Positions 38,180 through 46,454 of a stretch of DNA of 64,000 bases are shown piece after piece; position 1 is the stretch's first letter; every line of letters starts with the position of its first letter. The notes under the pieces are model-generated. The model made no database searches. It saw nothing but the letters and a program-made list of their open reading frames with translations, and was not told the origin of the DNA. This DNA comes from Nocardioides iriomotensis (lineage in GTDB: Bacteria > Actinomycetota > Actinomycetes > Propionibacteriales > Nocardioidaceae), in assembly GCF_004168035.1 (NCBI RefSeq), contig NZ_SDPU01000013.1, positions 39,269 through 103,268 on the forward strand. Reading direction: 5' to 3'. A program made the translations under genes and the position numbers.

Positions 38180-39169
38180 GTGAGACGCGTCGTCAGCAGG
38201 AACAGGACGGCCGCCGTGCTGGTGGCGCCGGCCGTCGCCGTGCTGCTGCTGACCGGCTGCGGGCCGCGGACGTCCGCGGGCTCCGACCCGGCACCGGTCG
38301 ACCAGACGGCGCCGGAGGGCTGGCGGTGGGAGGCCTTCCGCGGCGTCGAGGTGGCCGTGCCCGGCGACTGGGGCTGGACGAACAGCGGCCAGCGGATCGG
38401 CCAGTGGTGCGTGGGCGAGCGGGGCGACCGCGACCTCTCACCGGCGGTCGGACGGCCCGGCGTCTCGACGATGGTGGCCTGCCCGTCTGAGGGAGACGGC
38501 CCGCCGCCGGACACGCTGACCCGCAACACCGGCGACGTCGTCGCCTTCGAGGCGGCCGCGGGTGCGCGGCCCGGCGACGTGGGCGACCGTCGCACGGTGG
38601 TCGCCGGGAAAGTCGCCGTCCTCGTCCAGACCGCGGACCCGGCGCTGCGCGCGCGGATCGCGGAGACGGTGCGGGCCGTCGAGGTCACCTCCACCGGCTG
38701 CCCGATGGACCACCCGCTCGCGCACGACCCCGGCCGGCGGCCGGAGCCCGGCACCGGGCTCGCCGACCTGGTCGACGTACGGTCGGTGACCGCGTGCAAG
38801 TACGCCGTCGACCGACCCGGCGACCGGACGGACCTCCCCCCGCTGACCGCGACCCGTCAGTTCACCGGGCAGTCGGCGCGGGACCTCGTCGCGGCGCTGG
38901 CCGCGGCGCCCGCGGGCGGCGGACCGAACCGTCCCGACTCGTGCCTGCCGGAGTACGCCTATGGTGACGAGGTGCTGCTGCTCGACATCCGTCACGCCGA
39001 GGGCGTCGAGCACGTGGTCGTCACCTACGCCGGGTGCGACCACAACGGCATCGACGACGGCACGACCGTGCGGCGCCTGACTCGCGAGGCGGTCCGACCG
39101 CTCGTCGACGGTCCGCTCGCCATGCTCGGGGGCTTCTCCTCGCAGCTGCACGGGATTCTCGGTGGCTGA
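38180..39169 (+). CDS. Secreted lipoprotein of unknown function
   Basis: From the GTG at 38180 a 329-residue protein with a signal peptide and lipobox LLTGC (Cys about residue 27). The mature part has two similar halves, each with a W/Q-C patch (GQWCVG, ACKYAVD, DSCLPEYAYGDE) and ends with VVVTYAGCDHNGIDDGTTVRRLT. Multiple Cys residues suggest extracellular disulfides. It overlaps the start of the hydrolase gene by 8 bp. Confidence 0.72.
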   Translation: MRRVVSRNRTAAVLVAPAVAVLLLTGCGPRTSAGSDPAPVDQTAPEGWRWEAFRGVEVAVPGDWGWTNSGQRIGQWCVGERGDRDLSPAVGRPGVSTMVACPSEGDGPPPDTLTRNTGDVVAFEAAAGARPGDVGDRRTVVAGKVAVLVQTADPALRARIAETVRAVEVTSTGCPMDHPLAHDPGRRPEPGTGLADLVDVRSVTACKYAVDRPGDRTDLPPLTATRQFTGQSARDLVAALAAAPAGGGPNRPDSCLPEYAYGDEVLLLDIRHAEGVEHVVVTYAGCDHNGIDDGTTVRRLTREAVRPLVDGPLAMLGGFSSQLHGILGG

Positions 39170-39920
39170 GCGCGTCGACTTCGAGAGCTCCAGCGGCCCT
39201 CGACTCGCCGGCCTCGTCGACCCGCCGCGGGGTGAGCTGCGCGGGTGGGGCGTCTTCGCGCACGGCTTCACGCTCGGCAAGGACTGCGCGGCAGCCAGCC
39301 GGATCTGCAAGCAGCTGGCGGACGAGGGCATCGGCATGCTCCGGTTCGACAACCTCGGCCTCGGTGACTCCGAGGGCGACTGGGGCGACGGCTCGTTCTC
39401 CCACAAGGTCGCCGACACCGCCCAGGCGGTGCGGTTCATGGAGTCGACCGGGCGGCCGGTCCGGCTGCTCGTCGGCCACTCGTTCGGCGGTGCCGCCGTC
39501 ATCGCGGCCGCCCACCTCCTCGACGGCTTCGGGGCCGTCGTCAGCATCGGGGCGCCGTACGAGCCCGCGCACGTCGAGCACAACTACGACGCCCTCGTCG
39601 ACCGGATCATGAGCGACGGCGAGGCGCCGTTCCTGATCGGCGGCAAGGCCCTGACCTTGCGGCGTCACTTCATCGAGGACGTGCGCGCCGCCGACCTGCA
39701 CGAGCGGATCCACAGCCTGCGCCCCGCCCTGCTGGTGATGCACTCCCCGACCGACAACACCGTCGGGATCATCAACGCCAGCAAGATCTTCCGGGCCGCG
39801 CGGCACCCGCGGAGCTTCGTGTCGCTGGAGGGTGCCGACCACCTGCTCACGGGCCGCGACCAGGCCCGGCGCGCCGCCCGCATCGTCAGCGCGTGGGCGG
39901 ACCCCTACCTGGACGCGTGA
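39162..39920 (+). CDS. Alpha/beta hydrolase
   Basis: A 252-residue cytoplasmic serine hydrolase. The oxyanion region is WGVFAHGFTLGKDCAAASRI, the nucleophile elbow LLVGHSFGGAAVIAAA, the Asp is in LVMHSPTDNTVGI and the His in LEGADHLLTGR. The layout resembles the N-terminal domain of OsmC-fused hydrolases, but no OsmC part follows. Translationally coupled to the lipoprotein gene by overlap at 39162-39169. Confidence 0.85.
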   Translation: MAERVDFESSSGPRLAGLVDPPRGELRGWGVFAHGFTLGKDCAAASRICKQLADEGIGMLRFDNLGLGDSEGDWGDGSFSHKVADTAQAVRFMESTGRPVRLLVGHSFGGAAVIAAAHLLDGFGAVVSIGAPYEPAHVEHNYDALVDRIMSDGEAPFLIGGKALTLRRHFIEDVRAADLHERIHSLRPALLVMHSPTDNTVGIINASKIFRAARHPRSFVSLEGADHLLTGRDQARRAARIVSAWADPYLDA

Positions 39921-39933
39921 CGCGGCCGGGCCG

Positions 39934-41100
39934 TCAGCGGAACGCGCCCTGCCCGGTGAGCGCCTGGCCGATCACCAGCTGGTGCACCTCGCTGGTGCCC
40001 TCGTAGGTCAGCACCGACTCGAGGTTGTTGGCGTGCCGCATCAGCGGGTACTCCAGGGTGATGCCGGCCGCGCCGAGGATGGTGCGGCACTCCCGCGCGA
40101 TCGCGATCGCCTCGCGGACGTTGTTGAGCTTGCCGAGGCTGACCTGCTCGGGCCGCAGCCGGCCGGCGTCCTTCAGCCGGCCCAGGTGCAGCGCCAGCAG
40201 CATCCCCTTGCCGAGCTCGAGAGTCATGTCGGCGAGCTTGGCCTGCGTCAGCTGGAACGCCGCCAGCGGCTTGTCGAAGATCTCCCGCTCGGCGGCGTAC
40301 GCCAGGGTCGTCTCGAGGCAGTCGCGCGCGGCCCCGAGCGCGCCGAAGATGATCCCGAACCTCGCCTCGGTCAGGCACGACAGCGGGCCGGACAGGCCAC
40401 GGGCCTCCGGAAGCCGCGCCGAGTCGGGCAGCCGTACGCCGTCCAGCACGAGCTCGCTGGTGACCGACGCGCGCAGCGACATCTTGTGCTTGATCTCCGG
40501 CGCGCTGAACCCCGGCGTGCCCGTCGGCACCACGAAGCCGCGCACACCGTCGTCGGTCTGCGCCCAGACCACGGCGACGTCGGCCACCGACCCGTTGGTG
40601 ATCCACATCTTCGTGCCGTCGAGGACCCAGTCGTCGCCGTCGCGCCGGGCGCGCGTGCGCATGCCGGCGGGGTTCGAGCCGAAGTCCGGCTCCGTGAGGC
40701 CGAAGCAGCCGATCGCCTCGCCCGTCGCCATCCGGGGCAGCCACTCCTGCTTCTGCTCCTCGGAGCCGTGCTTCCACAGCGCGAACATGGCGAGCGAGCC
40801 CTGCACCGACACCAGCGAGCGGAGACCGGAGTCGCCGGCCTCCAGCTCCAGGCAGGCCAGGCCGTACGCCGTCGCGGTCGTCCCTGCGCAGCCGTAGCCG
40901 TCGAGGTGCATGCCCAGCACCCCGAGCGCGCCCAGCTCGCGGGCGAGGTCACGCGCCGGGATCCGGCCCGCCTCGTACCAGTCGGCGAGCTCGGGCTTGA
41001 TCTTGGCGTCGACGAACTGCCGCACGGTGTCACGGATCGCGCGTTCCTCCTCGTCGAGGAGCGAGTCGGTGTCGAAGAGGGCGAGCGGCGTCTGGGCCAT
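39934..41100 (-). CDS. gcdH: Glutaryl-CoA dehydrogenase-type acyl-CoA dehydrogenase
   Basis: FAD enzyme of lysine/tryptophan/benzoate degradation that oxidises and decarboxylates glutaryl-CoA to crotonyl-CoA. The ATG at 41100 has GGAGG nearby and gives 388 residues. Features are IGCFGLTEPDFGSNPAGM, WVLDGTKMWITNGSVAD, FDKPLAAFQLTQAKLADM and the C-terminal RHANNLESVLTYEGTSEVH with the catalytic Glu in YEGT. These match GCDH better than other acyl-CoA dehydrogenases. No electron-transfer flavoprotein or CoA-transferase is adjacent. Confidence 0.88.
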   Translation of the reverse strand: MAQTPLALFDTDSLLDEEERAIRDTVRQFVDAKIKPELADWYEAGRIPARDLARELGALGVLGMHLDGYGCAGTTATAYGLACLELEAGDSGLRSLVSVQGSLAMFALWKHGSEEQKQEWLPRMATGEAIGCFGLTEPDFGSNPAGMRTRARRDGDDWVLDGTKMWITNGSVADVAVVWAQTDDGVRGFVVPTGTPGFSAPEIKHKMSLRASVTSELVLDGVRLPDSARLPEARGLSGPLSCLTEARFGIIFGALGAARDCLETTLAYAAEREIFDKPLAAFQLTQAKLADMTLELGKGMLLALHLGRLKDAGRLRPEQVSLGKLNNVREAIAIARECRTILGAAGITLEYPLMRHANNLESVLTYEGTSEVHQLVIGQALTGQGAFR

Positions 41101-41294
41101 CGGTGCCTCCGGCGGTTTCGTGGCGGTCGGTCGGGCCGAGAGGGCTGCAGGCGCACCCTCACCCGCCATCATGTCCCCGCCCGGTGCGAGCCCGGCCAAC
41201 GGTCCCCCGATCGACGGCAGTTCGACCCTGCCCGACGGGCCCTGGGCGGCGCGACGCTGGAGTCGGGACGGACCCGGAAGGGAGAGGTTCTGTC

Positions 41295-41633
41295 ATGCAG
41301 TGGGACCTGGGACTTCAAGGGTTGTCGGTGCTCGCCGCGCTCTCCCTCGGCTTCGGTGTGCTCGCCGGGCTGCTGGTCGGCGGCGGCTGGTCACGCCGGT
41401 TGTGGACGGTCGTGGTCACGACGTGCACGTGCCTCGTGGCCGGACTGTTGGCCAGTGAGTGGTTGTTCGGCTGGGCGACCGAGGAGGAGCTCCAGCCCAA
41501 CATCGACGGGCTGTCGCGGGACGAGGTGCTGCTGGCCGGCGTCCTCACCACCGGCGTCGTCGTGTGGCTGGTGCGGCACCGGGCCCGCGCGGAGCGGCGG
41601 ACGAGGGAGCCGCCCGCGGCCGGTCACGCGTGA
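41295..41633 (+). CDS. Small integral membrane protein
   Basis: The ATG at 41295 has GGAGAGG seven bases upstream and gives 112 residues. Three hydrophobic spans are visible (about 9-30, 36-53 and 79-95), with a charged, Arg-rich C-terminus. No family recognised. It faces the metalloprotease gene tail to tail. Confidence 0.65.
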   Translation: MQWDLGLQGLSVLAALSLGFGVLAGLLVGGGWSRRLWTVVVTTCTCLVAGLLASEWLFGWATEEELQPNIDGLSRDEVLLAGVLTTGVVVWLVRHRARAERRTREPPAAGHA

Positions 41634-41769
41634 CCTGGAGGTGGCCCAGGGAGCCGGGTGCGGTCGATTGATCTCGCCGTACCGCGGGGGGACCGACAGT
41701 GTCCGGTGCGCGACGTCGCCGACGCGCACGTGGTCGCCGGGCTGCGCGGGGCCGAGCGGCCGCTCGGCC

Positions 41770-44328
41770 TCACCTGACCGCGGTCGTCGACGACTCCAAC
41801 GGTGAGGGGCCGACGGTCTCCGCCTGCGTCGGCGAGGGCGAGTCCGTGGTGTCCCCCGCCGAGGGCGACGGGGTGGGCGACTCCGCAGGCGTGGGCGACG
41901 TCGTACCGGACCCGGTCGGGCTGGGCGCCGTCGTGCCCGGCGTCGTCGGGGACGGTTCCGCCGCGCCCGACGGCGTCGGGGTCGGCGTCGTGGACGTGGT
42001 CGTGCCCGTGGGCGACGCGGTGGGGGTGCCCGTCGGGGTCGGCGACAGCGAGGAGCCCGGACTCCCGGAGGGGTCCGCGGTCGTCGTGCCACCGGGGACC
42101 GCACCCTCGGCCGGCGGCGCGCTCATCAGGATGTCGACGATCTGCGTCTTGAAGCTCTCGAGCTGCTGGGTGATCTCGACGAGGCTGTACGTCGAGATCG
42201 CGTTGGCGAACTGGAGGAGCTGGTTCCACACCTCGCCCAGCGCGCGCAGGTCCTCCTCGCCGGGCTCCTGCTCGACCGACAGCACCAGCTGGCTGGCGAT
42301 GGCCGCCGTGATGCACTGGTAGCAGTCGTAGTTGGCGGCGACCGCGAGGTTCTGCGGCACGACGACGTGGGCGTCGTCCATGATCAGCACGACCTGGAAG
42401 GCGACGGCGACCGCCACGCAGTCGGAGCAGGAGGCGTACGCGTGCGCCTCGTTGACGTTGAGCACCTCGTCTCCCTCCGCCCAGACCAGGGCGAAGGCGA
42501 CGTCGTACACGGCGGTGTTGTCGGTCGTGTTGGTCGCGAGGGCCTGGTTGTCCCCCTCCGCGGGCGGCAGCGGCTGGTCGAACGGGAAGACCCAGGGCTC
42601 GTCCTCGGGGACGGCACCGGGGCCAGGGGTGCTGCCGGCGGCGCCGGGGATGCTGCTCGGGCTCGGCGTGCCGCCGCTGTCCGGGGCGCCGCTCGGGGCA
42701 CCGGTCGGGCTCGCGACGCCGCTCGGACCGGCGCCGGGGTCGTCGGCCGGGACGAGCACGATGGCGAGGTCGGGCTCGTCGGCGGTCGGCAGCTCACCGT
42801 CGTCGGGGAACGCCGCGACGAGCGGGTCGTCGCCGGACAGCCGCTGCCGGGCGGCGGCACCGGCGGGGAGGGCGCTGAGACCCGGGACGGCGGCCGCACG
42901 GGCGAGGTCGGCGGGCGGGGTCGAGGAGCCCGGCAGGAGGGCGGAGACGAGCCCGCGCTCGCCGGGCTGGATCGGTCGGTAGGTGCCGGGGTGCGGCCAC
43001 CACGCCCACGACAGCCCGGTGACCACCATCGCGCTGACCAGGATCGCGACCAGCCGCTTGCCCGCCGACCCCCGGCTCCAGCCAGCGAGCCCGCCGAAGA
43101 AGCGGGTGCCGACCCGGCTCAGGACGAGGGCGGCCGCGAGGACCGGCAGCACCACGCCGAGCACCTGGAGGGTCTGCGCGGCGAGGTCGATGCCCGCTCC
43201 GGCGGTCCACGCCCGGGCCACACCGTCGAGGTCCTCACGCACCGAGGACCCCGCGCTGCCCAGGAGCCGCGGCACCGCCGCGACGACGCCCAGGAGCATC
43301 AGCGCCATCATCGGGACCGTGACCAGCACCCACAGGGTGATCAGGACGCGCGCCCGCGTCGTGAGCACCCGGTTCTCCGGCGCCTTCCAGCGGTGCGGCA
43401 GGAGCCCGGCGAGGGTCGGCTTGATCCGGTGGTACAGGTCGGGGACGCCCGCGATGTCCGCCAGCACGTGGTATCCGTCGAAGCGGAGGAGCGGCAGCAG
43501 CTGCTGCGTCATCTGCAGCACCTGGGTGGCGACGAGGAGGAGCAGCGCCTCCCACCCGGTCGCGGCCCACCACACGAAGGTGAGCACCACCACGATGGCG
43601 TTGAAGTACAGGCCACCCAGGTCGGTGCGGATCCGGCCGGCGCGGTCCAGGCGGTAGCTGTCCGTGACGTCGGTGTAGAACGCGGGCCAGACGAGGTAGA
43701 GCCCCGCGCCCATCGCTCCGGGCTGCGCACCGCTGTACCGCGTCGCGGCGGCGTGTCCGAACTCGTGGAAGCCTCCCGAGAGCACCGTCACCACGAAGAC
43801 GAGCAGCAGCAGGTGCGGCCGCTCGAACGCGTCGTACGCCGAGGCGCCCAGGCCGCGCTCGAAGAAGACCCAGGTCACGACCGCGAGGAACCCGAGCAGG
43901 CACACCGTCACGACGATCGGCGAGAAGAGCACCCGGAAGGGATCCGTGATCCGGCGCGTGGTCCGCGGGTCTGTCACGGCGAACCGCGGCTTGAGACGCA
44001 GCAGCGGGTTCGCCCGGCGCAGCTCGGGCTCGGCACCGTCGGCACGCGTGAGCAGCCCCAACGGCCGCAGGTGGCCGTCGACGAGCGACCGGACCTGGTC
44101 CTCGCTCACCAGCCGGCCCAGCGCCTGGCTGACCCTCTCGGCGATCTCGGCACAGCTCCGGCGGCCGTCCACGGCGCTCAGCACCAGGTACAGCAAGGGT
44201 GTGAGCTGGAGGACCTGCCCGTCGCCGCGCCGGACGAGGGACGGTGGGGTCCGGTAGCCGGACCCCGCCATCTCCCCGATCAGCTCGACGCCGTCGACGC
44301 GGGCGGGAGCGTCGACGAGCGTGCTCAC
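41770..44328 (-). CDS. PqqD-like/M50 membrane metalloprotease with CxxC ectodomain
   Basis: 852 residues from a GTG at 44328 that overlaps the repeat-protein stop (GTGA). Residues 1-110 are a winged-helix region of PqqD/RRE type (VLQLTPLLYLVLSAVDGRRS). Residues 130-445 are a multi-span intramembrane protease with the zinc motif HEFGH at 188-192 and a second-site LLRFDGYHVL (Asp284). Residues 450-740 are outside and contain CSDC (634-637) and CYQC (669-672), each followed by a similar AVAFQVVLI/AAIASQLVL strand. The last 110 residues are a Pro/Ser/Thr tail. It resembles YydH-type peptide metalloproteases and probably matures or exports the coupled repeat protein (inference). Confidence 0.82.
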   Translation of the reverse strand: MSTLVDAPARVDGVELIGEMAGSGYRTPPSLVRRGDGQVLQLTPLLYLVLSAVDGRRSCAEIAERVSQALGRLVSEDQVRSLVDGHLRPLGLLTRADGAEPELRRANPLLRLKPRFAVTDPRTTRRITDPFRVLFSPIVVTVCLLGFLAVVTWVFFERGLGASAYDAFERPHLLLLVFVVTVLSGGFHEFGHAAATRYSGAQPGAMGAGLYLVWPAFYTDVTDSYRLDRAGRIRTDLGGLYFNAIVVVLTFVWWAATGWEALLLLVATQVLQMTQQLLPLLRFDGYHVLADIAGVPDLYHRIKPTLAGLLPHRWKAPENRVLTTRARVLITLWVLVTVPMMALMLLGVVAAVPRLLGSAGSSVREDLDGVARAWTAGAGIDLAAQTLQVLGVVLPVLAAALVLSRVGTRFFGGLAGWSRGSAGKRLVAILVSAMVVTGLSWAWWPHPGTYRPIQPGERGLVSALLPGSSTPPADLARAAAVPGLSALPAGAAARQRLSGDDPLVAAFPDDGELPTADEPDLAIVLVPADDPGAGPSGVASPTGAPSGAPDSGGTPSPSSIPGAAGSTPGPGAVPEDEPWVFPFDQPLPPAEGDNQALATNTTDNTAVYDVAFALVWAEGDEVLNVNEAHAYASCSDCVAVAVAFQVVLIMDDAHVVVPQNLAVAANYDCYQCITAAIASQLVLSVEQEPGEEDLRALGEVWNQLLQFANAISTYSLVEITQQLESFKTQIVDILMSAPPAEGAVPGGTTTADPSGSPGSSLSPTPTGTPTASPTGTTTSTTPTPTPSGAAEPSPTTPGTTAPSPTGSGTTSPTPAESPTPSPSAGDTTDSPSPTQAETVGPSPLESSTTAVR

Positions 44329-45809
44329 TGCGTGGTCGTCGCGCCGGCGACCGGCTCCTCGGCGGGTGCCGGCTCCTCGGTCGCAGCGGTGGGCTCAGCG
44401 GCGGCTGCCGTGCCCGTGTCGGCGCCGGTGTCCGCAGGCGCGGCCGTGCCGGCCGCCGAGGCAGCCGCGGCGTCCGCACCGGCGTCCGTGCCGTCGGCCG
44501 ACGCGGTGTCGGTGTCGACGGGCTCGAGGGACGACTGGTCGATGGCCGACGTCTGGTCCGAGGTCGCCTCGGCGGTGCCCGAGATGTTCTGGGTGATGAT
44601 CGCGTCCTGCTGGGAGATCGCGGTCGCGTCCGACCCCTCGGACAGGATGTTCGCCGCCACCGCGGCGTCGATCGGCGCCGCGACGTTCGCGTTGGCGGCG
44701 ACCGCGCCGTTGATCGGTGCGGCCAGGTCGGCGTCGAGGTCGACGTTGACGTCGACGTTGAGCAGGTCGCCCTTGAGCAGGTCGCCGGTGTCGAGGCCAC
44801 CGAGGGTGTCGGTGACGTCGTCCAGCACCTCGCCGACCGTGCCGAGGACGTTGCCCGCGGCGTCCAGCACCTGTCCGGTGACCGGGTCGAGCGATCCGAC
44901 CACCGTGCCGAGAGAGTTCACGACGTTGCCCGTGGCGCCGTCGAGGACACCGATCACGTTGCCGGCCGAGTCGACGACGGTGGTGCCGTCGACGAAGTCG
45001 GTCACCGAGCCGACGACGTTCCCGACGGTGTTGAGCACGTCGCCGGTCAGCGGGTCGAGCACACCGACCACGTTGCCCGAGGCGTCCACCACGTTGCCGG
45101 TGACGGCGTCGAGGACACCGACGACCTCGCCGCCGGAGTCGACCACCGTCGCACCGTCCACGAGGTCGGTGACCGAGCCGATGAGGTTGCCGGCCGAGTC
45201 GACCACCACGCCGGTGGCCTCGTTGAGCGTGCCGACGATCGACCCGTCCGGGGCCACGACGTTGCCGGTCGCACTGTCGAGGACACCCAGGATGTTGCCG
45301 GTCGAGTCCACGACGACGCTGCCGTCGACGGGCCCGCTCGCGTCGGCGGCCGCGGCGTCCAGGGCGTCCGCGGAGTCGGCGGAGTCGGCGCCGTCCGCAC
45401 CGTCCCCGGTGCCGGCGCTCAGCAGCGCGGCGTCTCCGGTCCCGCCGGTGTCACCGGCGTCCACCGGGGCACCGCCGTCGACGGTGTCGCTCTGGTCGAT
45501 GGTGCTGTCCTGGATGCCCGTGGCCAGCGCGTCGGCCGTGACGTTCTGGGTGACCTGGACGCCCTGGTCGGCCAGGGCCTGGGACGTCGAGCCGTCGCTG
45601 AGCAGGTTCGCGCTCACCGCGGCGTCGATCGGAGCCACGACGTTCGCGTTGAGAGCCACCGCCAGGTCGATCGGCGCGGCGCCGTCGATCGCCAGGTCCA
45701 CATCGGCGGCGAGGTCGAGGATCGAGATGACCTCCTTGTCCGGGAGTGCTGTGGCGCCCTCGCCCTGCAGCTCTTCCGGTGTGAGAGGTGCGAACTCGTC
45801 TGTGCTCAT
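44325..45809 (-). CDS. Ala/Asp/Val-rich repeat protein paired with the metalloprotease
   Basis: 494 residues; ATG at 45809 behind GGAGGGA. It has no Sec signal; instead an N-terminal segment (FAPLTPEELQGEGATALPDK) resembles a leader for a PqqD/RRE partner. An N-module (about 28-110) and a C-module (about 349-427) share N-x-NV-x-APIDAAV-x-AN and end in IDQS. Between them a linker (110-162) precedes nine 18- to 20-residue units (166-331) of the type VVDSAGNVIGVLDGATGN. The tail is Ala/Glu/Thr-rich. It has one Met after the start, no Cys, and probably folds as a beta-solenoid. It may be displayed on the surface; function unknown. Confidence 0.82.
   Translation of the reverse strand: MSTDEFAPLTPEELQGEGATALPDKEVISILDLAADVDLAIDGAAPIDLAVALNANVVAPIDAAVSANLLSDGSTSQALADQGVQVTQNVTADALATGIQDSTIDQSDTVDGGAPVDAGDTGGTGDAALLSAGTGDGADGADSADSADALDAAAADASGPVDGSVVVDSTGNILGVLDSATGNVVAPDGSIVGTLNEATGVVVDSAGNLIGSVTDLVDGATVVDSGGEVVGVLDAVTGNVVDASGNVVGVLDPLTGDVLNTVGNVVGSVTDFVDGTTVVDSAGNVIGVLDGATGNVVNSLGTVVGSLDPVTGQVLDAAGNVLGTVGEVLDDVTDTLGGLDTGDLLKGDLLNVDVNVDLDADLAAPINGAVAANANVAAPIDAAVAANILSEGSDATAISQQDAIITQNISGTAEATSDQTSAIDQSSLEPVDTDTASADGTDAGADAAAASAAGTAAPADTGADTGTAAAAEPTAATEEPAPAEEPVAGATTTQ
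44817..45314 (-). repeat. Three ~168-bp coding super-repeats
   Basis: The DNA for residues 166-331 consists of three super-repeats at 45147-45314, 44979-45146 and 44817-44978, each 18+18+20 codons (the last 18+18+18). Each super-repeat reads VVDS-GN-x-x-GVLD-x-x-TG, then V-x-x-x-G-x-VVG-x-LD, then V-x-x-x-GN-x-x-GSVTD-x-VDG. The nucleotide similarity is high enough to allow unequal recombination, so copy number may vary between strains. Confidence 0.8.
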
Positions 45810-46041
45810 GATTCTCCCTCCAAGGGCGTGCACCTCGGTGTCGCTGCACGCCGCGGTCAGTGCTCAGCGGTGACCGTTCCCGCCGAACGCCCGTCCTATG
45901 CCTTTTTCCGGGACGCACCGGTCCGACCCGGGCCGGCCGGACGGCAGGATCATGGGGCCGAGCATGTCGAGAACGCGTGGTCGGCTCCGTTCTCCCTCCG
46001 TGACCAGCCCAGAATGGGCGAACCGACTCGAGGAGACACCG

Positions 46042-46449
46042 ATGGCCAAGTACCTGCTGCTCAAGCACTACCGAGGCGCCCCCGCCGCCGTGAACGACGT
46101 GCCGATGGACCAGTGGGCCCCGGACGAGGTGGCCGCGCACATCAAGTACATGGGGGACTTCGCCACCCGGCTGGAGAGCACCGGTGAGTACGTCGACGGG
46201 CAGGCCCTCTCCCCCGAGGGCACCTGGGTCCGGTACGACGGCGAGGGACGCCCGCCCGTCACCGACGGTCCCTTCGCGGAGACGAAGGACCTGATCGCCG
46301 GCTGGATGGTGATCGACGTCGACAGCTACGAGCGGGCGGTGGAGCTGGCCGGCGAGCTGTCCGCGGCCCCCGGCGCCAACGGCGAGCCGATCCACGAGTG
46401 GCTCGAGCTCCGGCCGTTCCTGTCGCACAACCACACGGCCGTCGAGTAG
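46042..46449 (+). CDS. DGPF/YCII family protein
   Basis: A 135-residue YCII-fold protein from an ATG at 46042 (GAGGAGA upstream). The defining motif is PPVTDGPFAETKDLIAGW, with a conserved His/Asp pair (HIKYMGDFATRL) in the cleft. DGPF genes accompany ECF42 sigma factors and this one precedes such a gene by 5 bp. It is either a target or a partner in signal sensing; its reaction is unknown. Confidence 0.88.
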   Translation: MAKYLLLKHYRGAPAAVNDVPMDQWAPDEVAAHIKYMGDFATRLESTGEYVDGQALSPEGTWVRYDGEGRPPVTDGPFAETKDLIAGWMVIDVDSYERAVELAGELSAAPGANGEPIHEWLELRPFLSHNHTAVE

Positions 46450-46454
46450 ACGTC

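Noticed and set aside
44817..45314. Regular repeats considered as a CRISPR array
   Set aside because: The repeats are in-frame, contiguous, 54-60 bp units coding for a protein; there are no unique spacers and no cas genes.
42367..45873. A 1168-codon open frame on the plus strand
   Set aside because: Antisense shadow of the metalloprotease and repeat protein; the apparent repeats in it mirror the real repeats.
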